Source: Gamsiella multidivaricata (lineage: Eukaryota > Mortierellomycota > Mortierellomycetes > Mortierellales > Mortierellaceae). From it: DNA of 64,000 nt. The DNA is taken from NCBI RefSeq assembly GCF_025024155.1, contig NW_026251765.1:62001-126000 (forward strand), written 5' to 3'. This document shows, piece by piece, positions 1-10,495 of the stretch; position 1 is the first letter of the stretch; every line of letters begins with the position of its first letter. The notes beneath the pieces were generated by a model, which saw only the letters and a program-made list of their open reading frames with translations, ran no database searches and had not been told where the DNA came from. A program made the position numbers and the translations under genes.

Positions 1-559
1 CGCGTTTCCTACTCAACAAAGAAAGACCTATAAGAAAAATGGCCACAGATATTGTCACCAATCTTTCTCGGCCATCAACTAAAATATGGAATAGTAGATG
101 CTTCCTTGCTTGCACAACCCCATCGACACATCCTTCCAAACTCAAAAGAAGGCTGCACCTTCTACACCGTGAAGCCTTACTCATCTTTTCTCGGTCTAAC
201 CCTCATAATTGCTTCACAAGCACAAATCTCGTGGCCTTGGACGTGGATACAGTGCATGTCACCTAAAGCCAACACCAAGGATATTTTTTAGGAAGGAAAA
301 TTTCGAAAAAGACAACGCAAGTCAATAGATTTTGATTCTCTCGACAGAGCAGCGTTGTCCGCATGTCGAAAAGACCAGTGGATCAAAAGTTGTAGGCATT
401 CATCAACAAGGCCCTTTACTATGAGGAACCTCGTTATTTGACAAAAAATTCGGCGTTCTGATTGGCCAGAAGCTTGTGACTGTTGATTATATGTTCTGAT
501 TGGTGGCAAAAACTTACTAAGGATAAACGGCACCGTAAAATGGGCTTCAAATCATGAAT
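1..559. other. Left-edge stretch with no supported gene
   Basis: Short overlapping open frames occur on both strands but none resembles a known family or shows coding continuity. The part next to the decayed element on its right (about 455-510) holds two near copies of CTGATTGG about 36 bp apart. It may be the 3' flank of that element. Nothing else is recognised. Confidence 0.4.
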
Positions 560-3500
560 TTAAAGCGTCGTTATTGTTGATGTTGTTGTTTTGTCGACAA
601 GCTTGGCCCTTTCATAGTCAAGAGGAGTGGGCCACTGCCCATTGCGGAGAAACTGCAACACAGCGTTGGACATATTCGTGGCAGCGTTGTGGTCCCGGTC
701 GCGCTCCCACTTGCACTCGTCGCAGATTACCGACCGGCCCCGGACTCTCATCCGAAAGTGGCACGAACAGCAAAAAATCGACGTCCGGAACTCTGGGATC
801 TTGACCAACTCGATCACCACTGGTGTCTTCTTGTTCCTTGCCAAGTCCTTAACGAGATCCCGAGTCTAGTAATGCCAGGAGAAGCCAAAATATTAGAATC
901 ATTCAATTGCCACCCGCTTCTCTCAGAAATGTCTTCAATGCTTGCCTGTCGTATTAAGTTCCTGGTAAACTTGCTGCCGCCGTGGCTCTGACCTTTCCAA
1001 CCACGGAAATCACCATCACCTAGCCCGATCACGAGTGGCGACTGCAGAAAGGCATTACGCTTGTCGTCCGGCAGAGTATTCAAATTCAGAAATCCTCATT
1101 CGAAGAGAGATCTGGCGATCTTCTTCCGACGCCTCGTCAACGACTTGGAATTTAGGAGCGTTTTGCGTTCAATCTCCGGTCGCTTATTTACCTCGTCCAT
1201 GAGTCGCAGATATGGCCCCCAATCGTATTCTTTTACATTCGGCAATCCATCGAAAAATGCCATGGAACCCTTGATATCGTCATCAAGATGGTGGAGCACA
1301 TCCGCGAGATCCTTGTCTGATAGTTGCCGCTCGGGGACATGCTTCCGTATCTGTAGGATCGCGGTTGTAGCTTTATCAAGGTCATGCCGCAGGGCCTCTC
1401 TATAGTCGTACTTGTCTTGCTTGAACCTAGCGCCGCCATAAAAGGATCGGAGAGTCGACGCCTTTTTTGCTACATTGACGAGATGGACCTTGACAGCAGA
1501 CTCGTAGTCCTGCATCGCCTTTTCCACGGCCTTGGTAATCGGCGTTATTGTATCTTGGCTGTTGCTGGTGATCACTGAATCACCTTCCATAATAACGTCC
1601 GAGTCACCAACAACCAACTTGGCTTCGACGGGCTTTTGTTGCACGAGCCTATCTTCGATTTCCGTTATCCCCGCATCGATCTTTATACGGCTCTGTTGTT
1701 TGCGGTATCTCCGGTCGATATCATCCCGTGGGCCGCGGGAGATGTTCAGGTTGATATTTTCCTTTTCATAGCTAGAGTGAATAAGGGCAGCAGTGGCGGT
1801 ACTGGCAATCCCGGGGTCTACACAAAGACTCCGTATTCCAACCTCGTCGTTTGTATTTCGGAGGAGACTGTCGACTTTCTCTGGCTGTCAAATTTTTTGG
1901 ATACATACGACCATCCTTGTATCATTGGCACGGTTGACCAGGGGAAGACTGTGTTGAAGACTGTGTTGGATGTTGGTACTGGGGGTGATATTGATGAAGC
2001 TGTTGTGGATTCAACGATTTCAGCGTCCGTCATCGTGGTTGGAGGCTTCGATCGCCTACCCACCGTCAATTTGTATGCCATGACTCGTAGGTCATGACCG
2101 TTGGTCGAAAGGTTGCCAGTAAGTACATACTTTTGTCGCGGTTGCCCCGGTTCAGATTTGTCGATTTGCTCTTGGTATTTTTCCGGACGTTGAAGACTTT
2201 GGCGAATAAGATCCTTGAATTCGAGTTTGCTGCTTGCGTACCGGGGATCTTTTGCCTCCATTTTCTCTAGAGCTGTTCTTGCTTCTTTGATTGTGCTCAC
2301 GTCGTCGGACTTGAAAACAACCTTGGTCTTGAGGCACTTTTGCTGGAGTGCGGATGGTGGATTGGGAGATGAGGAGGAGGAGGCAGGGCCACAGCTGCCA
2401 TTGGCCCACAGCATGTTGACTCCTCTACGGTAGCTCGTATTCTTGCCATTAAGGAAAAGGAAGAAGGACAATCGACTGACCTCGTCCTGTGTGTTCTTTT
2501 CAGCAGATGTCTTGGATCCAAAGACATTATCAAGTATTTTTGCAAGCGAGCATTGCTTTTCCTGCTCGGCACTACTTAATCGGCGCATTTTTTTGGCGAT
2601 TGGTGTGAGCCTGTTGTTCCTTTGGTCCATTCTGAAATCTTTCAAAAGGCAGCAGACAAGCTGATGCTCCGTGAAGGAAAAGAAACCGTCCTCATAACCG
2701 ATTTGTGGTAAGATTTTGATTTGAGCCTTCGCTGGCAAAATCAGATTCAGGATAAGATGAATACTGACACAATCGTGCTCCCGCGACCGCCCTGTCGTAT
2801 CGTCGATAGAGTCCAAAATGCCCTTCCCGTTCTCAGAAGAGGCCCAGGAGGGATTGTGCATTAATGCCTATAATGAGTAGTCAGAGTAGTGAGGCCAGTG
2901 TCCGCGTGCATGATTGAAACGAGATGGTTCTTATTAAGATGACTTACCCGCTTCTTAAGTTCCAATGAAAACTTGTAGAGGTGGCTTCCTACCATATCGG
3001 ACAGTATTCTCGCACACTGGCTCATGAAGGAGCCTTCACAGACGTCTCTATCCTTCAGTCGGAATGGCGATACCTGGCGTTGCGAGGTGATTTGTAAATA
3101 CTCCTGAAAAATCTTGTCGGACGCCATTAATGCAGGTGAATTAGCCTTCTTGAGATCGGAATCGTCACTGTCCCATCTGATTAACCGATTCAAAAGCCGC
3201 TGAAAAAATGAATCTCGTTTACCCTTCAATAGGATATTGTTGAAGTGTTCCATTCTTTTGTCGCGATGCACTCGTCCTCGATCTCCGTCAATTGCTGGGA
3301 ATGTTCCGAACGTTCTTGCTATGTAGAGATTGGTCACCAAAAGGCCCTCGCGTAGCAAATCAGTATGGACTCTTGCCATCGTCTGCATGGTCTCGAGGAG
3401 ATGGTCCAATAAGAGGCTACGGTCCTGGTCATTCATACAAGGGAACGACTCTTTGAGACTGTGAATAAGACACGACTCAATCCGGCCTGGCCTCATTGCG

Positions 3501-5893
3501 CGCATTGGATGCAAAGATGCAACAGCGTCGACCATCAGGTTTGTTGGGTTGATCTTGCGGGGAACAGCGTTCTCGTTCAGTGGTACATCGGCATCACGAG
3601 CCTCCCTGGAGCTCTTGGTATATGTAATCTTCTTGAATGCCCTTTTCTTGGGACGTTCTGCATCGATAGGCTGGTCCTCAGCTTGTTGATCCCCCTCGTA
3701 ATCGCTTCCGCTACCAGAATTGTCGTCAGAGTTGTCGTCAGAGTTGTCGTCAGAGTTGTTGTCAAAGTTGTCGTCAGAGTTGCTGCCAAAGTTGTCGTCA
3801 GAGTTGTTGTCAGAGTTGTCTTCAGACTCATTTCCGTTCATTGTATTCTCTTCAGCTGAGACAGCAAGAGGAGCAAGGAGGTTCACCACTGCGGCATCAT
3901 TCGAGATATCTGCATTGTCTGGGAATGTATCATGATCGTCGTCGTCGTCGTCGTGATCTATGAGCACACTAGCCGTGGATCCGGGCCGACCGATGGTCCG
4001 ATCTTTCACGCTTACAGGCTGCGTGTTTTTGTCCTGACTTGTGAAGGCTGACGTGAAAGCCCTCGGACGGTATTTGTGGCCAGTGGTGTATCTTTGAAAT
4101 CTGTTTTCCGCAGACGAAAGAGAGAGAGAGAGAGAGCAGCTAATCAGACATATGCCCTATTTTCAGTACGTACATAGCTTGGTTGCACACATTTTAACTC
4201 AAATAAACTTACTCATTGGCATGGTTCCTGACCGCAATGCTATCAACATTTCTTGTCACTGTTCCTGCAGAGAAAGCCATGCGAGCTACCAGTGGAGGCA
4301 CATGAGGTGCCGTGGTCGACCCTGATTGTAGCTGTGGGAGCGCAAGCATCTCAACCACATTGTCGTTGCCTTCAGTCTCTGAGAGCTGGACAGGAATGGA
4401 GTTAATTGGCGTGAGAGTCAAGGGTCTTTGGCTTGGTCGGGACTTCTATGACCAGTGGCTCCTACGGCTGTGTAATGGTACGAATTGGTGATCAGCCAGT
4501 ACCTGAAGCAAGTTGGATCGACATAGATATCTACATTTCATTCTTACCAGAGAGTCAATGCCTCGACTCGATATATGATCCTTCTTATGGACTCATCAAT
4601 CTCGTCATCTCCTTGAGTGTATTGGTCCAGGGGCGTCTCAACCAATTTCACAAAACTGTCCAATGACTTCTTGACGTCGTCGTGATGAACATTTTTCCTT
4701 CTGCAGAGTTCTTTGACATATCCGTCTACCGAACGGTCCTTGCTTTTCTTGCGAAACCAGTCTTTTCTGATCGCAGAGATATCTTTGATAGCCGTGCTGA
4801 ATGACGTCCGACCCACACTTGGGTCATAGTCATTAAGGCTGACGACAGCGGCAGCGACCCACTCTTCCGGTGTTTTGAGTCCGCAGTGACGAATAATATT
4901 CTCAATAGGGTAGCAGTAAAAGCGTATCCCTTTCGGATGTAAGCGGATGAGCCGTTCAGCGCCTACGAACATGAGATCACTGTCGGTTGAAACGACTACG
5001 AGACCTGGGTTCTCTCGTGCCTTCCTGCCGACACAGACGTCAAATTAACCAGCACACACATGCGCGTTCCAACCGTGAGACTCTTGTAGTTCATTGACGA
5101 TGGCCCTTGTGGCTCGGGGATCCACACCACGGGTTCTAATCCAGCAGGGAAACAGGACTTTGCTGAGAAACGATTTAAATCGAGAGACCTGGCTGTTGGA
5201 TAAGTTGGACTTTGCCTCCATTAGCGACAGTCGTGCCTCGGCGATTCCGAGATACTCGGACAACTTGAGGATTTGTTTTTTTGTGGCCCGCTGCCGTCTC
5301 TCATGGGCAAAGGTTTTCTAGGTTGTCGGTGGACCATCATAGTGAATGAAATCTTCTGACTTTTTGTAAAATCTGCCGTAGATCCTGTTCGGGACGTTGG
5401 CTACGAGGGGCCAAACAACATCGCGAGCGGAGTTCAGTTCGTGATATACATCCACCGGAGGATGTGAAGGAGGCGATAGTGCAGCAGAGGAAAGTGCTGG
5501 TGCCGAATAGCGCAGGCCCGATGACGATGATACCTGTTGAATAGTCGTTGAGTTGATCGAAGAAGCATTGCAAGCCAAAGACGAGTTCGGAGCCGTAGAC
5601 AGATTCAGTGCAGACAGGTCCGATGCGAGACCCTTGGTCGTTACCGGGGACGGCAAAGACCATGATTCTTGATCCCAGTGGGCAAGACGAAGGACAGGAC
5701 CAGGGATTCCAATGGAGACATCTTCCTTGGCCATATTTTTCAGTTGCTTGAGCAGTAACCGTCCCTCTGTGGTCTTGAATTTCATGTAAGAAACGGCAGA
5801 TCCATCAATATCGCATGGACCTTCTTTCTGTGGATCAACAAGCTTGATGGCTTTGCAATCTTTAGCGAGTTCGAAAGCCTGAGTTACACCCAT
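560..5893 (-). pseudogene. Decayed mobile-element gene: XPG/FEN1-like nuclease fused to a TnpB/Fanzor-like RuvC and zinc-ribbon domain
   Basis: Reading leftwards, exon A (5893-4548) starts MGVTQAF and carries XPG-family marks: a YDGPP motif followed by ERRQRA, then VVVSTDSDLMF, then a SLNDYDPSVG turn. A short exon ending at 4213 and exon C (4100-2948) follow in frame. Exon C contains an acidic SDDN-repeat linker. Exon D (2867-560) has the TnpB/Fanzor signature: VDPG (RuvC-I Asp), GDGDFRG, PEFRTS (RuvC-II Glu), a CxxC...CxxC zinc ribbon and RDHNAATN (RuvC-III Asp). Intact length would be roughly 1,650-1,700 aa. The copy is dead: in-frame TAG at 5318-5320, TAA at 5045-5047, TGA at 1096-1098, a frameshift near 1818, and scrambled frames at about 850-960. 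The start of exon B is uncertain and may contain another stop. The domain calls come from motifs. That they form one polypeptide is inferred from splice sites that keep the frame. Confidence 0.72.
3715..3830 (-). repeat. Tandem repeat encoding an acidic Ser-Asp-Asp-Asn linker
   Basis: Repeated 12- to 15-bp units related to GTTGTCGTCAGA (plus strand) encode alternating SDDN, SDNN and FGSN residues on the minus strand. They form a low-complexity acidic hinge between the XPG-like half and the TnpB/Fanzor-like half of the decayed protein. A basic stretch (PKKRAFKK) follows and could be a nuclear localisation signal. Confidence 0.7.
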
Positions 5894-6379
5894 CCTGGAG
5901 ACAGATAAGTATCGTGATGAGGTAATGAGAACAAGTTTGAGTTAATACTTAGAATGAGGGTAGGAGGGAAACATGTCATTGTTCGCGGTGATCTAAAACT
6001 AAAAAAATTGCAACCTTACGTGCTTCCATTCAAGAACGCAAGTTTAATGAGGGAGATTCATCCACTCAAGGGCCTAGAAAGTAAGGACAAGAAAAGGCTA
6101 AGAACAACAGTAATTGTGCCCATTGTGCATTGGGATAAAAAGAGCAAAAGGACGTTACAGGTCGGAACAGCGTCCGTGGCTCAAGCCCGGGGGTGTGGCT
6201 CTTTCTTGGATTAATCGGATAGAGGATAAGGCCAGAGAGAGAGAGAGAGAGAGATAGTGTGTGTGTGTGTGGAGAAGGAAGAACAAACGTGGAAAGAAGG
6301 AAGAACAAACATGGAAAGAAGGAAGAACAAACGTGGAAAGAAGGAAGAACAAACGTGGAAAGAAGGAGTCGAATAACGT
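5894..6379. repeat. Inter-element spacer with microsatellites and a 22-bp tandem repeat
   Basis: This lies between the two decayed elements. It holds a GA tract (about 6235-6255), a GT tract (about 6256-6270) and about four copies of a 22-bp unit AGGAAGAACAAACGTGGAAAGA (about 6276-6363), nearly identical to one another. No gene is supported. The open frame on the plus strand at 5954-6214 has no recognisable match. Confidence 0.6.
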
Positions 6380-6610
6380 TTAAATTTTAACGGCTGGGAG
6401 TTGCCCCATGTTAGGCTTTCCCACCCCTTTAATGTCGTTGACAAAAATTAAAATGATTGTGTATCCAAAGCCCGTCGCATCGAAGACCGCCTGTTGCACT
6501 TGGCGATGTTCTCTCGTGTGCCACTCTATGATCTTAACCAGTGGGGGTAGCCATCGTCCTTGACTCGGTCTACCCTGTTTTGAATCATTCGTGTCAACAA
6601 ACACCGACAC
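6380..6610 (-). pseudogene. Possible fragment of an unrecognised coding sequence
   Basis: A 76-codon open frame on the minus strand has balanced composition (for example RWLPPLVKIIEWHTREH and TGFGYTIILIF) and looks protein-like rather than low-complexity. I do not recognise the family. It lies between two decayed transposable elements, so a remnant of a third element or captured gene is plausible. It could also be chance. Confidence 0.25.
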
Positions 6611-6648
6611 CCTGTATTTATCTTGACTTCGTTGCTATGTAAATGGGC

Positions 6649-8922
6649 TTATGATTCGAACATTTGATTTTCTGATATTCTACGGTGTGATTTGTACTGC
6701 TTCACTGCTCGCTCTGCAGCCTCCATTGACAGTCCCTTCCTGTAAGTGTCCATATATCTAAATGCCTTCCAAGCATACCTTCGTATGGTTTCAATAGGCA
6801 CCGAGTCCAGAGCCTCAGGGATGATTGACTGGAGACCTCGGAAGGAATAGTCGCAGTGCTTCCGGGTATAGCGCTTGCTTGCTCCCCAGTACATCTCTAT
6901 GAAGTTGAGCTCACAATGAAATTTGGGTTAGAAGACAATACGCTGTCCTTCCTCCCTTCCAATCTCCTCCAGTATCGAGCCCTGAGCAACAAAATCGGGC
7001 TGAAGTTCTAGAATTCGTTCTGCGCAACAGTCCACTCGATCAGGGTGTTTGTCGTCAGCCCTACATCTCGAGCATGTTTTAGGGAGTCCATCAATCCAGA
7101 GACCTCGGTCCTTGAGAACCTCTTTCATTCCCTTGGGGTTTCCTCTTAACGCCTCATTCGCGTAATTATCTGGGAAGACCATGGTGTAGTGGGTTCCATC
7201 TACAATGGTGTCCCGCATGACCGCTTGCTTTCCACCAGACGAAAGGTTCATCCTATTCACCACCAGTGCATCTTTGGCAACACAGCTGTGGTTTGATGAA
7301 TTATCGAACGTCCAAAGTCCAATCAGATTCGGGTGGTTCCTCTTGTGTATAGTGATCGCTTTCTTGAACTGCCGAGCCATGTCTTCAGCGGTCCAGTAGC
7401 CATCGTGAATTTTCCCTGGGTTGATGATCTCTCGAGCACGTATCACCTCGCCATTGTCATCGATCGTCTTCAAAGGTCCCTCAAGTTCGGAAAGAAACTC
7501 ACTGACCATGATGGACCGACCATGACCTTTCTTGCGCAACGGAAGTTGACCATCTGGATGCCAAAGCATAGAATTTCCTTCGTTCGAGTAGAAAATGCTC
7601 TCATCGTGAGTGTAAAACACTATCGCCTGTTCGCCTGCAGCCTAGAGCAAAGAGAAGTAATTTAGCGGTACGAATTAAATATCCATGAGTTACCTCCTAA
7701 TCGCAACAAGCACTTACCAGAGTGGGCTCGATGATCTTTGTTTGATCGTTGGCGTCTACGGTTATCATCCTCTTCTCGTACTCCTCCATTCGTACAAGAA
7801 AAATCTCCCGATACTCTTTCACGTCAGGTCGCTCATGGTCATCGAAATATAGGCCCTTTTTTGCCTCTGAGTATATCCAGCCCAGCGCATGTAGCCACCG
7901 ACCTGCTGTTGACTCGCTGATTGAGAATTCGATGCCATTTGCTGGGAGGAAGACGTTATTGATGTGCCGCCGGAGTATCGATGGCGTGATAGTGTATTTA
8001 TGGTTCAACAATATCCAGGTTCTCAACTCGTTAAAGTTATCGCCTTCGGTTAGTTGGTTCCTGGTTTTGGCATGCTTCCCTCGACGCGACACAGTGATTT
8101 CCTCATTGTTCTCCCACTGAGTAGTCCATATCATGATCCTTCATGAAAAGTGCACGCCTCTGCCAAAACCTTTCGCCGTAACCAGAGCTGCCTTAGTCTT
8201 GCTCACTCCTGGGACCAAGCGGCGTAGGTACTGCTGGAGTGCTTGCAAATTAAAGGCCTCGTCACTGAGGGGCGGATATTTCTTGTTCTTGTTATCCAAG
8301 TAACCTTGAATTTCCAATACCATCCCTGCATTGCGGCGCACATCTACATTCCTGAAAGGTGATATTACATATATGTTAGTATTAATATATTAATAATTCA
8401 TATTATAGGCACACAGTATCCAGTTATCATACCTGAAGGTTCTACTTCCTGGACAACTCTCTTCCGGCGAGGAGCTGTCAGTGTTGGCATAGTGAACCCA
8501 AATGTAGAGAGGGGAGGGGTGCCTACTGCTGCCCTTTTGAGGACCATCTTTCGGTGGTGCAAATTTTGCCGAGTGGTTCCATCGTAAGGCTTTGTCGTCT
8601 TCACTGAAGCAGCTGCCAATCGCATACTCGTAAGGAGTTCATCCCATTCCTCGTTATTCCTGAGAGCTCTTCTGACTGCCTGCCAATCCTCGTCATCAGT
8701 GTCGTCTTCAGCAGGTCCATCACTGTCCGATTCCGCGAGAACAGCATTCCATTCCTCAATATCGCAACTTGACTCCTGTATCTCATAGCCCGCTTTCACA
8801 GGCACATAAATGACGTTCTCCTCCTGCTGTTCTTGGTAGACTGGGTCAAGAATAGGCAGGGGTGGTTTGGGTTTTTGCGCTATTCTTCTTAAATGCTGCG
8901 TGAGTTTCTTCACTCGAGGCAT
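6649..8922 (-). pseudogene. Decayed DDE transposase (IS630/Tc1/mariner-like superfamily)
   Basis: Exons are 8922-8433, 8343-7718 and 7641-6649; the frame is continuous across both introns, giving about 702 codons. The start MPRVKKL was chosen because an upstream in-frame alternative lacks support. The N-terminal part is acidic and probably contains DNA-binding segments. The catalytic core shows YTHDES (first Asp), FDNSSNH (second Asp) and ELNFIE (Glu), with RKKGHGRSIMVSEF and MRDT between. This matches the DDE_3-like endonucleases common in fungal transposons. Two in-frame stops break it: TGA at 8141-8143 (after GRGVHFS) and TAA at 6928-6930 (just before [11 protein letters not shown]). The codons on each side remain in register with the family. 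It is therefore an immobile relic, or one that depends on a helper. Terminal inverted repeats were not identified. Confidence 0.8.
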
Positions 8923-9566
8923 TCTAAACTTAGAGGAAAGGAATGCTGACGACGATGGAGTGATGATGAGAATCACGGAAAGGGTCGGTTGAATGGAAAA
9001 TACACATGGACGCTCCAACATTAGGACTAAACGTCAATGGTGACTGCTGCGACCCAATTATTTGACAAAATCCAAAAAGTGTTGAAGTGCACCATAGGGA
9101 TATAGGGTACCCTTAATTTAGCTTGCTTTATTTCAGTTCTGAGTGTGAGAGAATTGGCCCTTCTCTTTCACAGCCTATCAATCAAGCCAACATGGTACAT
9201 ACATCGCCGGGCTTCAATCCATGAGCGCAGCATCATCGCATCCATCGCTATCCATCGATTGATCGATCTCGACAACTGCGACAGTCAGCATATTACCATC
9301 CAGCGTCATGACTTAGTGAAGAAGCGAGGAATTCGGCAAATTCAATAGTCATCATCACTCCTCAACTGCATCCACTCGCTTTGCTTAGCCGATTCACGAG
9401 AAAGACAGCCAAAGCAAAAGACGTGGTGAACCGCCGATCATCCACTCAGCGTCTACGTCTATTTTAACTGAAGCTATATTCGAGTCGCATCAGGACAGTT
9501 GATGATTCTCTGGACGTCCAACACTTCACAGCACCGTTACACCCTTCGCTTTTGCACGTTTTCAGG
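8923..9566. other. Intergenic region upstream of the L11 gene
   Basis: No coding sequence is supported. It lies between the 5' end of the transposase relic and the ribosomal protein gene, and presumably contains the L11 promoter. No specific element is identified with confidence. Confidence 0.4.
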
Positions 9567-10495
9567 ATGGTCAAGCTGATTCAGCACTCGCGGTACCAGG
9601 AGTCACTCAACAGGATAGGAGGGCGAATACAATACAGTCTGATGTCCTCTTAATCTGGCGACCGAGAGGATCAGGGTCGGGATTAGAACCGGAGTCGTAG
9701 TCAGGATCAGAATCTAGGACTCAGGAAAAGGACACCCACCATCTTCTTCCTTGTATACTCCAGGAAACGGATGGTTCGGAGGCGGCTAATTGAGTTGCGG
9801 TCTTAATAACTTCGTCTTATTTTGCACTCTCTATATCAATTAGTCCGCTGAAGACCAGACTCAGAAGAACGTTATGCGCGAGTTGCGCCTCGAGAAGCTC
9901 GTTCTCAACATTTGCGTCGGCGAGTCCGGAGACAGACTCACCCGTGCCGCCAAGGTTCTGGAGCAGTTGACCGGTCAGACCCCCGTCTACTCCAAGGCCC
10001 GTTACACCGTCCGTACCTTCGGTATCCGTCGTAACGAGAAGATCGCCGTCCACGTCACCGTCCGTGGCCCCAAGGCCGAGGAGATCTTGGAGCGTGGCCT
10101 CAAGGTCAAGGAGTACGAATTGAAGAAGTCGAACTTCTCCGAGACCGGCAACTTCGGTTTCGGTATCCAGGAGCATATCGATTTGGGCATCAAGTACGAT
10201 CCCTCGATCGGTATTTACGGTATGGACTTCTTCGTCTGCATGAACCGCCCCGGTAACCGCATCACCAAGCGTCGCCGTGCCGTTGCCAAGGTTGGCCCCA
10301 AGCACCGTGTGCACAAGGAGGAGACCATGAACTGGTTCAAGCAGCGTTACGACGGGTAAGACACACAATTAACCGTCATGGACATGGACGCTGTCTTTTG
10401 TGATTGCTTTCTGAGATGAAAGTATTGATGTTGACCATGCTTGTTTCTTTTTTTACTTTCTACGTCTCAATAGTATCCTGACCAACCGCAAGTAA
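9567..10495 (+). CDS. RPL11: 60S ribosomal protein L11 (uL5)
   Basis: Component of the large ribosomal subunit; uL5 binds 5S rRNA and helps form the central protuberance. The core exon (9844-10355) reads [10 protein letters not shown] then [47 protein letters not shown] and [11 protein letters not shown]. These are almost identical to yeast and animal L11. The last exon (10474-10495) adds ILTNRK and the stop, across a GTAAGA..TAG intron. The reading frame starts upstream of the internal MRELR. An acceptor TAG at 9841-9843 leads directly into SAEDQ, so the initiator must be in a separate exon. The best candidate is the ATG at 9567-9569, followed at once by GTCAAG, which leaves an exon coding only Met. 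That first exon is uncertain because its donor is weak. Protein is about 176 aa, typical of the family. Confidence 0.93.

Noticed and set aside
3461..3859. 132-codon plus-strand frame of repeated Val-Val-Arg
   Set aside because: It is the antisense of the acidic SDDN repeat in the fusion gene.
5318..5320. TAG as a reassigned sense codon
   Set aside because: The housekeeping genes use the standard code, and stops of all three kinds break the two elements.
6060..6240. tRNA- or SINE-like pattern around CCCGGGCTTGAGCC on the minus strand
   Set aside because: The B box is too degenerate and no A box or cloverleaf could be formed.
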